From Flagellimonas marinaquae (GTDB lineage: Bacteria > Bacteroidota > Bacteroidia > Flavobacteriales > Flavobacteriaceae), in NCBI RefSeq assembly GCF_023716465.1, contig NZ_CP092415.1:1589501-1653500 (forward strand): a stretch of DNA of 64,000 nt, in the 5' to 3' direction. How positions within the stretch are numbered: the stretch's first letter is position 1; each line of letters opens with the position of its first letter. Shown here piece after piece: positions 18,464 to 27,389 of the stretch. A program made the position numbers and the translations under genes. The notes below the pieces were generated by a model. That model had not been told where the DNA came from, made no database searches, and saw nothing but the letters and a program-made list of their open reading frames with translations.

Positions 18464-19548
18464 GCCACCGTTCCTTGGCAACTGCTGCCGGCCCCTGCAG
18501 TGCACCCATAGCAATGTTGTGAGATAATTATATCCCGATTGCTCAGCACATCATCATTATAATCCTTGATGTGTTTTACTTTACTTGCCACTTTAAGGTC
18601 CAACATTTGGTTAAAATCGCAATCGTACAACCATCCATCCCAGCTTACTGAGATGGTGTTGGTGCACATTACATTTTCTACCGCAGCAGGGTTGTAGGCA
18701 TCTACCAAAGAATACATATAATCCTCGTAATTGTCCGAAGCGATGAGGTAGTCCAAAAACCGTGAAATAGGCAAGTTGGTAATGGCAAAAAGATTATGAA
18801 AATCGATATCAAAATCAGCTTTCAACGCTTTTTTAAAGTCATGCTCCATGGCAGCTTGATCAGTGGGCAAAAATGCTCCGGAAGGATTGTACACCAGATC
18901 TAAACGTAAATCGCTATCTGGCCTACCATAACCCACTTGGTTGAGCATTTGCAAAGCCTTTATGGATTTATCAAAAACCCCATCGCCACGTTGTTTGTCC
19001 GTTTTGCCACGGGTATAGTGGGGCATGGATGAAACTACATGAACATTGTGCTTTTTAAAGAATTCCGGCAGATCGTGGTATTTCTTGTTGGCCAATATAA
19101 TGGTCAAGTTGGACCGTACGATAAAATCCTTGATACCGGCCTTGGAAGCCTCTTCCACAAACCACCGAAAATCAGGGTTCATTTCGGGGGCACCACCGGT
19201 AAGGTCCAACGTATGGGCGCTGGTATTCCGGATTACGGATAAACACTGTTCCATGGTCTCTCGGGTCATAATTTCCTTTCGGTCGGGGCCCGCATCTACA
19301 TGGCAATGTCCGCAAACTTGGTTGCACATATATCCGACGTTGATTTGAAGCACCTCTAATTTTTTTGGTCTTAAGGGAGACTGACCCGTTTCGGCAATTT
19401 TATCCTTAAAGTATGGTAGATCGCCACTCTCAAAAAGTTCCCCGTTCAATATTTCCAGTTGCTTTTGCGTACTGGCAAGTGCGTTTTGGTTCGCTTTTAA
19501 GGATTTTTTAGCTGCTTTTTTTAGGTCTGTCAATATGCTTTGTTCCAT
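18460..19548 (-). CDS. arsS: ArsS-type radical SAM protein (arsenosugar biosynthesis)
   Basis: A 362-residue radical SAM enzyme. CxxxCxxC at Cys75, Cys79 and Cys82 (MCNQVCGHCHVD) binds the catalytic 4Fe-4S cluster. A C-terminal Cys-rich region includes CDFNQML and ends CYGCTAGAGSSCQG, typical of the ArsS family, in which homologues elsewhere can carry selenocysteine. ArsS enzymes take part in making arsenosugars from methylated arsenic. The AhpD-like gene upstream on the same strand is its usual partner. No arsenic methyltransferase (ArsM) is in the window, so substrate supply must lie elsewhere or the role differs. Confidence 0.82.
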   Translation of the reverse strand: MEQSILTDLKKAAKKSLKANQNALASTQKQLEILNGELFESGDLPYFKDKIAETGQSPLRPKKLEVLQINVGYMCNQVCGHCHVDAGPDRKEIMTRETMEQCLSVIRNTSAHTLDLTGGAPEMNPDFRWFVEEASKAGIKDFIVRSNLTIILANKKYHDLPEFFKKHNVHVVSSMPHYTRGKTDKQRGDGVFDKSIKALQMLNQVGYGRPDSDLRLDLVYNPSGAFLPTDQAAMEHDFKKALKADFDIDFHNLFAITNLPISRFLDYLIASDNYEDYMYSLVDAYNPAAVENVMCTNTISVSWDGWLYDCDFNQMLDLKVASKVKHIKDYNDDVLSNRDIIISQHCYGCTAGAGSSCQGTVA

Positions 19549-19650
19549 TTAATGCTTTTATAGGATTTAGAGCAATCCAATTCAATTGAGGTTATTGCTA
19601 ACATCTACAAGGGTAGCGGTCTTGTTTCTATGGGCAAGGCGCTCTAGAAA

Positions 19651-19986
19651 CTACATGGAAAGTTTCTCGTACTTGTTCATCATCTGAACACCATGAACCA
19701 AAGTGGCACCACTTTCGATCGCTGCACCTGCGTGCACGGCCTCCATCATTTCCTCTTTGGTGATGCCTCTTTGCAAACCATCTTTGGTATAGGCATCAAT
19801 ACAATAAGGACACTTTACTACATGCGCAACAGCCAGGGCGATCAATGATTTTTCTCGAGCGCTCAAAGCACCTTCCTCGAACACTTTGCCGTAATAATCA
19901 AAAAATTTATTGCCAAGCTCTTCGCTCCACTCTGTAATATTACCAAATTTTCTCAGGTCTGCCGGGTCGTAATAGGATTTGGACAT
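19651..19986 (-). CDS. AhpD/carboxymuconolactone decarboxylase-like protein of the arsenosugar pair
   Basis: A 111-residue all-helical protein of the AhpD/CMD family with the redox pair CPYC (Cys59, Cys62) followed by IDAYTKDGL. The reading AHVVKCPYCIDAY fits the peroxidase-like subgroup that accompanies ArsS. It is the first gene of a two-gene minus-strand operon and lies 102 bp upstream of the radical SAM gene. It may provide thiol redox chemistry for the pathway. The family call is firm; the partnership is inferred from gene context. Confidence 0.82.
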   Translation of the reverse strand: MSKSYYDPADLRKFGNITEWSEELGNKFFDYYGKVFEEGALSAREKSLIALAVAHVVKCPYCIDAYTKDGLQRGITKEEMMEAVHAGAAIESGATLVHGVQMMNKYEKLSM

Positions 19987-20162
19987 GCTTCAAATTTTTA
20001 TGTTACACCTAAACTTACAACAAATATCACGATTGTATTTTGCTGTAACCTTCAAAAATCCATTTCTATCTGCAATAGACTAGTAATGTAGCCTGTTTAT
20101 CAACTTAATATTAAGATGACGATTCGGTTGATATATTTACACTATGGAACCATCCAAAAATG

Positions 20163-20170
20163 TACATTTG
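20163..20170 (+). promoter_or_regulatory. -7 element TACATTTG before the patatin gene
   Basis: TACATTTG matches TAnnTTTG and lies 15 bp before the start codon. A -33 TTG at normal spacing is not seen; the nearest is 32 bp upstream. Moderate support. Confidence 0.4.
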
Positions 20171-20185
20171 TTATAAAAGGAATAG

Positions 20186-20959
20186 ATGTTTAAGAATAAA
20201 AGAATAGGGCTTGTGCTATCCGGTGGGGGTATACGGGGAATGGCTCACATAGGGTTGATCAAAGCCATGCGCGAACACGGAATCGAGGCCAATGTTGTTT
20301 CCGGAACCAGTATCGGGGCATTGGTTGGCGCACTTTATGCCAATGGAAATTCCGCTGAAGAAATGCTCTCTTTTTTTAAAGAAACACCATTGTTCCAGTA
20401 TAGTTTTTTTACCATAAATAAACCCGGTTTTATAGATACTGAACGGTATGCCAATGTATTTGAGCACTTTTTCCCATCCAACTCCTTTGAAAGTTTGGGA
20501 AGGCCACTTTATATTGTTGCCACCGATTTAATGAGGGGCAAGGAAACTGTTTTTAACACAGGCGAACTTATAAAACCCTTATTGGCTTCCGCCGCGCTTC
20601 CCCCAGTTTTTAGTCCTGTTGAAATCAATGATGCCCTGTATGCCGATGGGGGAATTATGAACAACTTTCCAACGGAATATGTGGAGGATAAAACCGATTT
20701 TATGATCGGGAGCAATGTGTCCGTCACCGTGCCACTGCAAAAAAAGGACCTTCGAAATTCATTTCAATTGACCGGGAGAGTCACCAGTTTGATGATACAT
20801 GCTTCCAACGACGAAAAATTGCAGAGGTGCGACCTTTTTATTGAGCCCCAAGGACTTGAAAAAATAGGCGTGTTGGACAAGAAAGGCATTGAAAATGCTT
20901 ATAACATCGGCTACGAACATGGGCGCAAGGCCTTGGACAACATACTTTCCAAGACCTGA
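20186..20959 (+). CDS. Patatin-like phospholipase (RssA-like)
   Basis: A 257-residue patatin-family serine hydrolase. It has the oxyanion loop GGGIRG (13-18), the nucleophile elbow GTSIG with Ser42, and the Asp of YADGGIMNNFP near residue 153, which completes the Ser-Asp dyad. There is no signal peptide, so the enzyme is probably cytoplasmic and acts on membrane lipids, like RssA-type patatins. It converges on the ferredoxin reductase gene with 6 bp between the stops. Confidence 0.88.
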   Translation: MFKNKRIGLVLSGGGIRGMAHIGLIKAMREHGIEANVVSGTSIGALVGALYANGNSAEEMLSFFKETPLFQYSFFTINKPGFIDTERYANVFEHFFPSNSFESLGRPLYIVATDLMRGKETVFNTGELIKPLLASAALPPVFSPVEINDALYADGGIMNNFPTEYVEDKTDFMIGSNVSVTVPLQKKDLRNSFQLTGRVTSLMIHASNDEKLQRCDLFIEPQGLEKIGVLDKKGIENAYNIGYEHGRKALDNILSKT

Positions 20960-20965
20960 CCCAGT

Positions 20966-22012
20966 TTATACATTATCGAAATCCACGGTAATTTTTGATG
21001 TAATTGGGTGTGATTGGCAAGTCAGGACAAAACCATCATTGATTTCGCCATCGGTTAGAATTTGGTTTTTCACCATTTCGGCCTTGCCTTCGGTTAGCCG
21101 AGCTATACAACTACTGCAGACCCCACCTTGGCAGGAATACGGCGCGTCTATATCTTGTTTTAGAACAGCATCTAGGACAATTTCTTTTTTATCCATTACA
21201 AAATTGTAGCTCTCATCGTCCAAAATTACGGTTACTTGGGTTTTCCCTTCCAAATCTTCGGCCAAGGAATCTTCGGCATCCCCACTTGTGAAAAGTTCAA
21301 AATGAATTTCGCCCTCATCAACACCGTTATCTTTTAAAGTGTCCGTTACCAAGTGGATCATGTCCTCTGGTCCACAAAGATAAAATCCATCAAAAGCAGT
21401 TTCCTTGAACTTGTTTTTTAGCACAAAGTTTACGGTGGATTTTTCTATCCTCCCAAAAAGAGCGTCCTTTTCTGTAGATCTGCTATACACATATTGTACA
21501 AAAAAACGATCACCATATTGTTCTTTAATAGCCTGTATTTCCTTAAAATACATGGTCTCTTCTGGCGATTGATTGCCAAATACCAAAACAAAAACATTCT
21601 CGGGATTGCTTTCCAATACGGTTTGGGCAATGCTCATTATCGGGGTAATACCACTACCTGCCGCAAAAGCAGCAATGTTTTTGGGCGAATCGTCTTCAAA
21701 GATAAACCGGCCTTCGGGGGGCATAATTTCAAAGGTGTCGCCAACTTTGATATGTTCATTGGCAAAAACGGAAAAAGTACCATTTTCCACCTTTTTAATG
21801 CCCACTGTAAGTTTACCAGATGAAGGGGGGGATGAAATGGAATAGGCTCTCCGGAGTTCTTTTCCGTCCATCTCGTGTTTTATAGTGATGTATTGTCCTG
21901 CTTTAAAGGCAAAAGCGTTTGTAAGGTTTTCAGGAATGTTAAAAGTAAGGGCCACAGCGTTTGGAGTTAGTTGGTCCACTGCAGCTATTTTTAAAGCATG
22001 GGATGCGCTCAT
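20966..22012 (-). CDS. PaaE-like NAD(P)H ferredoxin reductase with C-terminal 2Fe-2S
   Basis: A 348-residue flavin reductase. The N-terminal FAD domain has RRAYSISS, the NAD(P) domain has AAGSGITPIMSIAQT, and the C-terminal plant-type ferredoxin domain binds 2Fe-2S through CQGGVCSSC plus a later Cys in FVLTCQSHP. It resembles PaaE, the electron donor of phenylacetyl-CoA epoxidase, but the paaABCD genes are not here, so another oxygenase or desaturase may be its partner. I chose the ATG at 22012 (MSASHALKI) over the TTG six bases earlier. The divergent upstream region has two operator-like palindromes. Confidence 0.85.
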   Translation of the reverse strand: MSASHALKIAAVDQLTPNAVALTFNIPENLTNAFAFKAGQYITIKHEMDGKELRRAYSISSPPSSGKLTVGIKKVENGTFSVFANEHIKVGDTFEIMPPEGRFIFEDDSPKNIAAFAAGSGITPIMSIAQTVLESNPENVFVLVFGNQSPEETMYFKEIQAIKEQYGDRFFVQYVYSRSTEKDALFGRIEKSTVNFVLKNKFKETAFDGFYLCGPEDMIHLVTDTLKDNGVDEGEIHFELFTSGDAEDSLAEDLEGKTQVTVILDDESYNFVMDKKEIVLDAVLKQDIDAPYSCQGGVCSSCIARLTEGKAEMVKNQILTDGEINDGFVLTCQSHPITSKITVDFDNV

Positions 22013-22018
22013 GTACAA

Positions 22019-22035
22019 AATTTTGTTACAAAATT
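22019..22035. promoter_or_regulatory. Operator-like palindrome, copy 1
   Basis: AATTTTGTTACAAAATT is a perfect 17-bp palindrome apart from its central base. It lies 6 bp from the start codon of the ferredoxin reductase. Its core TTTTGTWACAAAA recurs 61 bp away (centre to centre), about six helical turns, on the other side of the divergent gap. Confidence 0.55.
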
Positions 22036-22079
22036 AAGCATTACGCTTGTTTTGAACAGTCATTTTAAGAAAAAGCATG

Positions 22080-22096
22080 GGTTTTGTAACAAAACC
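22080..22096. promoter_or_regulatory. Operator-like palindrome, copy 2
   Basis: GGTTTTGTAACAAAACC is a perfect 17-bp palindrome around its central base and shares the TTTTGTWACAAAA core with the copy at 22019-22035. It lies 33 bp before the chosen start of the DUF5687 permease gene, so one regulator could bind both and control the two divergent units. Confidence 0.55.
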
Positions 22097-22129
22097 GATA
22101 AATTAGACACCAACAAAAAAAAGCCAGCC

Positions 22130-23599
22130 ATGCTCAAACATTTTATGGGACTTCAATGGAAGTCATTTTTTAGGTCTGCCAGTTTTAAAACAGAGATTTG
22201 GTTTAAAATATTGATGGCCTTGGGTGCCCTTTACTTTATTGTCGTTTTCTTGGGAATGGGGGTCGGGGCCTTTTATTTGATCGAGAAAATGGAGATAGGC
22301 GACCCCTTGCGTGTTGTCAACCAGTTTATGGTCTATTACATGGCCCTTGATCTTGTTTTTAGGTACATGCTGCAAAAAATGCCGGTGACCAATATAAAAC
22401 CATTGCTCTATTTGCCCATAAATAAGAGCAAGGTGGTAAACTTTTCATTGGGGAAAACGGTAATCTCTTTTTTTAATATTGCCCATGCCTTCTTTTTTGT
22501 GCCGTTCAGTATTGTTTTACTGATAGAGGGCTATCCTCCCGTGCAGGTTATTGGATGGCACTTGGCATTGATGTCCCTGTTTTACTGTAACAACTTTATC
22601 AATGTTATGGTGAACAATCAAAATGGGGTTTTCTATGTATTTGCGGCCATATTTATATTGGCCGGGGCATCGCAGTATTACCAATGGTTTGATATTACTG
22701 TTTACACCCAACCTGTTTTCGACCTATTTTACGATATGCCCTGGTCGGCCATAATACCATGGGCAGCTGTAGCTGGCATGTATTATGGAGCCTATGCTTA
22801 TTTTAAAAAACATATGTATTTGGATGGTGGTCTGGCCAAAAAGCAATCGGTGGCCAAAACAGAAAATTTGGAGTGGTTGGACCGCTTTGGCAATTTGGGA
22901 ACATTCCTCAAGAACGACATCAAACTGATAAAAAGGAACAAGAGATCACGTTCGGCCGTAATAGCAGGAGCCTTCTTTATTTTTTACGGACTTCTATTTT
23001 TTACCGGAGCTTTGGAAGTTTATGAAGGCCCTTTCTGGAAAGTATTCGCAGGCATATTTGTTACCGGAGGTTTTCTCTTCAGTTTTGGGCAGTATGTGCC
23101 CAGCTGGGACAGTAGCTATTATCCTTTAATGATGAGCCAGAATATTAAATATCGTGAGTACCTTTCCTCAAAATGGTACTTGGTAATCATTGCAACCATT
23201 ATTTCCACCATTTTGGCTTCATTTTATATCTATTTTGGTTGGGAGGCCTATGCCGCAGTATTGGTAGGCGCCATCTATAATATCGGTATTAACAGTTACC
23301 TTGTGCTTTGGGGAGGGGCCTATGTAAAAACACCGATAGATTTAACCTCCAACAAAAAGGCCTTTGGCGATAAACAGGCATTTAATGCCAAAACACTATT
23401 GCTCACGCTGCCAAAGTTGGCCTTGCCCATGGGTATTTACGCCATTGGACACTTTTTAATTTCTCCTATGGCCGGATACATTTTTGTGGCAGTTTTTGGA
23501 TTGCTCGGATTTGTTTTTAAAAACAAAGTGTTTACCATGATCGAGGGCATCTATAAAAAGGAGAAGTACAAAACATTACAAGCATACAAACAGAAATAA
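22130..23599 (+). CDS. ABC exporter permease, DUF5687 family
   Basis: A 489-residue membrane protein with about 12 hydrophobic segments. I use the ATG at 22130 (MLKHFMGLQWKSFFRSASF), since the frame extending upstream to 21998 crosses the operator-like palindromes and reads as non-membrane sequence. The protein belongs to a Bacteroidota permease family (DUF5687) that pairs with a single ATPase; the ATPase gene follows after 18 bp. Motifs include FGQYVPSWDSSYYPLMMSQN in the middle. The cargo is unknown. Confidence 0.78.
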   Translation: MLKHFMGLQWKSFFRSASFKTEIWFKILMALGALYFIVVFLGMGVGAFYLIEKMEIGDPLRVVNQFMVYYMALDLVFRYMLQKMPVTNIKPLLYLPINKSKVVNFSLGKTVISFFNIAHAFFFVPFSIVLLIEGYPPVQVIGWHLALMSLFYCNNFINVMVNNQNGVFYVFAAIFILAGASQYYQWFDITVYTQPVFDLFYDMPWSAIIPWAAVAGMYYGAYAYFKKHMYLDGGLAKKQSVAKTENLEWLDRFGNLGTFLKNDIKLIKRNKRSRSAVIAGAFFIFYGLLFFTGALEVYEGPFWKVFAGIFVTGGFLFSFGQYVPSWDSSYYPLMMSQNIKYREYLSSKWYLVIIATIISTILASFYIYFGWEAYAAVLVGAIYNIGINSYLVLWGGAYVKTPIDLTSNKKAFGDKQAFNAKTLLLTLPKLALPMGIYAIGHFLISPMAGYIFVAVFGLLGFVFKNKVFTMIEGIYKKEKYKTLQAYKQK

Positions 23600-23617
23600 C
23601 CAACATAAAAAACACAG

Positions 23618-24313
23618 ATGATAACAGTTCATAATTTAACCAAGACCTACGGACAGAACACCGTTTTGAACATTGATCAATTGGAAATACCAAAAGGACA
23701 GAGCTTTGGCCTTGTTGGGAACAACGGAGCAGGAAAAACCACTCTATTTAGTTTGTTGTTGGATTTGATTCAACCTTCCACAGGCCATATTATAAACAAC
23801 GAGGTACAAGTGGACCAAAGCGAAGCATGGAAACCCTTTACCTCCGCATTTATTGATGAGACTTTTTTGATCGGCTACCTGACCCCGGAAGAGTATTTTT
23901 ACTTTATCGGCGAACTGCGTGGCAGGAACAAGGCGGATGTGGATGCTCTCTTGTCCAATTTTGAAGATTTTTTTCATGGGGAGATCTTGGGTCAAAAAAA
24001 GTATCTGCGGGACCTTTCCAAAGGAAACCAAAAGAAGGTAGGTATAGTGGCCAGCTTTATCGGTAACCCCGAAGTGGTTATTTTGGACGAGCCATTTGCC
24101 AATTTGGACCCCACCACGCAAATTCGATTAAAAGGAATTATAAAAGATCTGGCCGCAAAAGAGGGAGTTACCGTTTTGGTGTCCAGTCATGATCTGATTC
24201 ATGTAACCGAAGTCTGCGAGCGTATCGTGGTGCTCAACAAAGGCGAAATTGTAAAGGACATCCACACCTCGGCAGAAACCATGAAAGAGCTTGAAGCTTT
24301 CTTTGCGGGTTGA
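23618..24313 (+). CDS. ABC transporter ATP-binding protein
   Basis: A 231-residue ABC ATPase. It has Walker A GNNGAGKTT (34-42), signature LSKGNQKK, Walker B VVILDEPFANLDP and the H-loop SSHDL. It powers the DUF5687 permease encoded just upstream. No other transporter subunit or periplasmic protein is near, which suggests an exporter or a lipid or peptide mover of the simple two-component kind. Confidence 0.92.
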   Translation: MITVHNLTKTYGQNTVLNIDQLEIPKGQSFGLVGNNGAGKTTLFSLLLDLIQPSTGHIINNEVQVDQSEAWKPFTSAFIDETFLIGYLTPEEYFYFIGELRGRNKADVDALLSNFEDFFHGEILGQKKYLRDLSKGNQKKVGIVASFIGNPEVVILDEPFANLDPTTQIRLKGIIKDLAAKEGVTVLVSSHDLIHVTEVCERIVVLNKGEIVKDIHTSAETMKELEAFFAG

Positions 24314-24346
24314 TGTTTTAAAACGACCTGAAGAAATTCTTGCACT

Positions 24347-24356
24347 TTATCGATAA
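24347..24356. promoter_or_regulatory. Palindrome TTATCGATAA, copy 1 upstream of sprE/porW
   Basis: A perfect 10-bp palindrome in the 100-bp gap between the ABC ATPase and the T9SS lipoprotein gene. An identical copy occurs 55 bp downstream (24402-24411). Confidence 0.45.
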
Positions 24357-24401
24357 GGCTTATAATAATCCGCTCATTTTTGAGTTAATGGTTACACAAG
24401 A

Positions 24402-24416
24402 TTATCGATAATTTTG
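24402..24416 (+). promoter_or_regulatory. TTATCGATAA copy 2 overlapping a TAATTTTG -7 element
   Basis: TTATCGATAA at 24402-24411 runs into TAATTTTG at 24409-24416, a match to TAnnTTTG, so a protein bound to the palindrome would cover the -7 element. The element ends on the TTG that I use as the start of sprE/porW, so this promoter would give a transcript starting inside the coding frame; the conflict is unresolved. Confidence 0.4.
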
Positions 24417-26945
24417 AAGCTTCATCACACATTTATAGGCGCCATGGTTTTGGGAGGACTGGTTTTTAATGCCTGTTCCACCAAAAAGGACAAATTCGTC
24501 AACCGAAATTGGCATGCACTCAACACAAAGTACAACACCTTGTACAACGGAAATTTGGCCTTTCAACAAGGGCTGGAAGAAATCAACGCCAATTATCGGG
24601 ACGACTATTGGGAAATTTTGCCCGTGGAACGCCTTAAGGTCACCGACGAGGTAAAACTCGACTCAGAAGATAACAATCCCAATTTTATTATTGCTGAGGA
24701 AAAGGCCACCAAGGCCATCCAAAAGCACAGCATGGACATTAAGGATGAAGAAAGAAACCCACAAACAGACGAAGCCTTTCTTTTACTGGGGAAGTCCCGA
24801 TACTTCGATCAACGCTATATCCCTGCCTTGGAATCTTTCAACTACATCCTGAGAAAATATAGTTCCAGCGATAAACTCAACGAGGCAACCATCTGGCGAG
24901 AAAAAACCAATATGCGATTGGACAACCCCGAGGTGGCCATAAAAAATCTAAAACGCCTTTTTAAGTACGAAAGGCTCAAGGATCAGGAATATGCCGACGC
25001 CAATGCCGTTTTGGCCCAATGCTACATCAACCTTAATGCCCCGGATACAGCTATCCAAAAACTTAAAATATCGCAGGCCTATACCAAAAAGAATCCGGAA
25101 AAAGGTAGATACCTGTTCATAATTGGGCAGTTGTACGATCAATTGGGGCATAAGGACAGTGCCAATTTTGCCTACGATAAGGTAATAGCACTCAACCGCA
25201 AATCGCCGAGAGTGTATATGATCAACGCGCATCTGAAAAAAATCCAAAATACCCAACTTACCGAGGACAACAGGGAAGAAATGTTGGAGTACCTTACCAA
25301 ACTGGAAGAAAACAGGGAAAACCGACCTTTCTTGGATAAAATTTATCGACAAGTGGCCGAATACCACATGGCATTTGAATCCGATAGTTTGGCATTGGCC
25401 TATTACAACAAATCCATCCAAGCCACACAGGGAGAACGAAAGTTAAATGCGCTCAATTATCAGAGTTTGGCCGATTATTATTTTGATGAAGACGAGTATA
25501 GGATTGCGGGGTCATACTATGATAGTACTTTGACCAACCTGAATGAAAATACCAGAAAACACCGCGATATTACAAAGAAGTTGGACAACCTTGAAGATGT
25601 AATCAAATACGAGGATATTGTTCAGCATGCCGACAGTGTTATTACCCTATATCAAATGCCCGTTGCCGAGCGTAAGGCCTATTTTGATGACTATATTGCC
25701 GAATTAAAACGAAAAGAGGAGGCAGAGGCAGAAAAGCAACTGCAAAAAACAGTGGCCGGATTCGCCACTTTTGCGGACAGTAAAGGCGGAAAGGAGAACA
25801 AAGGCAAGTTCTATTTTTACAATATTACCAGTTTGGGCTACGGAAAAAACGATTTTAAGACCCGATGGGGCAACAGAGCGCTCGAAGACGATTGGAGATG
25901 GAGCAACAAGGCCAGGGTCTCCGTTTCCGAAGCTACAGGTGAAATTATCGCCAACAAAGAGGATAATTTAACAGAGGACCAAAAGTATTCCACGGAGTAC
26001 TATTTGGCCCAGATACCTACCGATGTGGCCGTGATCGATAGTTTAAAGGGCGAGCGCAACTTTGCCAATTATCAGTTAGGCCTTATTTATAAAGAAAAAT
26101 TCAAGGACAATATGCTGGCTGCCGCCAAATTGGAGCGCGTACTATCTTCTAATCCCGAGGAGCGATTAATATTGCCATCAAAATATAACCTTTACAAAAT
26201 CTACGAAGAATCAGGAAGTCCATTGGCGAACAATATAAAGCAGGATATTATTTCCAATCACCCGGATACACGATATGCGGAGATCTTGCTAAACCCACAG
26301 GCGGTATTGGATGGCAATACCGATAGCCCAGATGCCAGGTACGCAGCATTGTTCAAACAATACCAACAACAGGAATTTTTAAATGTAATTACCCGATCCG
26401 AAGAATATATAAGCAAGTTTACGGGAGATCCCATTGTGCCCAAGTTCGAAATGCTGAAGGCCAATGCGATTGGCCGCCTACAGGGATTTGAACCTTTTAA
26501 AGAGGCTTTGAACTATGTGGCGCTGACTTACCCCAATAATCCAGAAGGTAAAAAAGCGGAACAGATCGTGGAGGAACAATTGCCAAAATTGGGGAACAAA
26601 GAGTTTTCTCCAGAAACGGGTTCAACAGGAGCCGGTAATTGGAAGGTAGTATTCCAGTTTAAGATCAGGAACGACGAAAAGGCGAACGAACTGAAAAAGA
26701 GACTCGAGGAGGTAATAAAAGAACTGCGGTACAACAACCGGATTTCCAAGGACATCTATAATTTGGAAGATCAGTTTGTGGTGGTACATGGTTTCCGTTC
26801 CAAAGACTTTGCCTTGGGCTTTGCAGAACTTATAAAAAACAACAGGGACTACCTTATTAAAGATGAGAATTTTGTAATTTTATCAGAGAATTACAAAATA
26901 ATACAAGTCCACAAAAACCTAGAATCGTACAAAGCACAATTTTAA
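24414..26945 (+). CDS. sprE: SprE/PorW-type TPR lipoprotein of type IX secretion and gliding
   Basis: An 843-residue lipoprotein. From the TTG start, MKLHHTFIGAMVLGGLVFNAC forms a signal peptide with the lipid-modified Cys21. The mature start STKKDKFVNRNWHALNTKYN and the following NGNLAFQQGL are the conserved opening of SprE/PorW. TPR-like helices fill most of the protein (for example residues 115-400 and 560-720). SprE/PorW is needed for type IX secretion and gliding in flavobacteria, probably in the periplasm. The only in-frame ATG (24444) would cut the signal peptide, so TTG is preferred. It leads the run into bactofilin and the ATP synthase genes. Confidence 0.87.
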   Translation: MKLHHTFIGAMVLGGLVFNACSTKKDKFVNRNWHALNTKYNTLYNGNLAFQQGLEEINANYRDDYWEILPVERLKVTDEVKLDSEDNNPNFIIAEEKATKAIQKHSMDIKDEERNPQTDEAFLLLGKSRYFDQRYIPALESFNYILRKYSSSDKLNEATIWREKTNMRLDNPEVAIKNLKRLFKYERLKDQEYADANAVLAQCYINLNAPDTAIQKLKISQAYTKKNPEKGRYLFIIGQLYDQLGHKDSANFAYDKVIALNRKSPRVYMINAHLKKIQNTQLTEDNREEMLEYLTKLEENRENRPFLDKIYRQVAEYHMAFESDSLALAYYNKSIQATQGERKLNALNYQSLADYYFDEDEYRIAGSYYDSTLTNLNENTRKHRDITKKLDNLEDVIKYEDIVQHADSVITLYQMPVAERKAYFDDYIAELKRKEEAEAEKQLQKTVAGFATFADSKGGKENKGKFYFYNITSLGYGKNDFKTRWGNRALEDDWRWSNKARVSVSEATGEIIANKEDNLTEDQKYSTEYYLAQIPTDVAVIDSLKGERNFANYQLGLIYKEKFKDNMLAAAKLERVLSSNPEERLILPSKYNLYKIYEESGSPLANNIKQDIISNHPDTRYAEILLNPQAVLDGNTDSPDARYAALFKQYQQQEFLNVITRSEEYISKFTGDPIVPKFEMLKANAIGRLQGFEPFKEALNYVALTYPNNPEGKKAEQIVEEQLPKLGNKEFSPETGSTGAGNWKVVFQFKIRNDEKANELKKRLEEVIKELRYNNRISKDIYNLEDQFVVVHGFRSKDFALGFAELIKNNRDYLIKDENFVILSENYKIIQVHKNLESYKAQF

Positions 26946-26966
26946 ACCCCAAAACCCCAGAACACC

Positions 26967-27389
26967 ATGTTTTCCGACAACAAAAAACCACGACCTATGA
27001 ATGAATTTGGCGGCCAGCCCAATAGAATTGAAAAGAACACGACAATAAAAGGCGACATTACTTCCGAGGCCGACTTTAGGATAGACGGTAAACTGGAAGG
27101 AAATGTAACCACTTCCGGTAAGGTAGTCATTGGGAAAGATGGTTACATCAACGGAAAGGTAGAGTGTGTAAACGCGGATATAGAAGGGAAGTTCAATGGA
27201 GAACTTATGGTAAAAGATCTACTCTCTTTAAAATCTTCTGCAACGATAGAAGGAACCGTGAGCGTGGCCAAATTGGCCGTAGAACCCGGAGCTACCTTTA
27301 ACGCCGCCTGTACCATGGGCAAAGGACCTGTTGCAACGGCCACTAAAATGCAGTCATCCAAAAAAGATGAGCCAGCAAAAGCCTCCTAA
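26967..27389 (+). CDS. Bactofilin family cytoskeletal protein
   Basis: A 140-residue bactofilin. A short polar N terminus (MFSDNKKPRPMNEFGG) precedes a right-handed beta-helix core of repeated hexads (IDGKLEGNVTTSGKVVIGKDGYINGKVECVNADIEGK is broken into such turns). A short Lys-rich tail ends it. Bactofilins self-assemble into filaments under the membrane and scaffold cell-wall or secretion machinery. The gene follows sprE/porW by 21 bp and overlaps the AtpI/AtpZ gene by 23 bp, so it forms a bridge between secretion and ATP synthase genes. Confidence 0.9.
   Translation: MFSDNKKPRPMNEFGGQPNRIEKNTTIKGDITSEADFRIDGKLEGNVTTSGKVVIGKDGYINGKVECVNADIEGKFNGELMVKDLLSLKSSATIEGTVSVAKLAVEPGATFNAACTMGKGPVATATKMQSSKKDEPAKAS

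Noticed and set aside
21998..22129. Upstream extension of the DUF5687 permease
   Set aside because: The extra 44 residues are polar and basic, cross both operator-like palindromes and precede a normal membrane-protein start at 22130.
24948..25421. 157-codon minus-strand frame inside sprE/porW
   Set aside because: Long antisense frame caused by the composition of the real gene; no start context or family resemblance.
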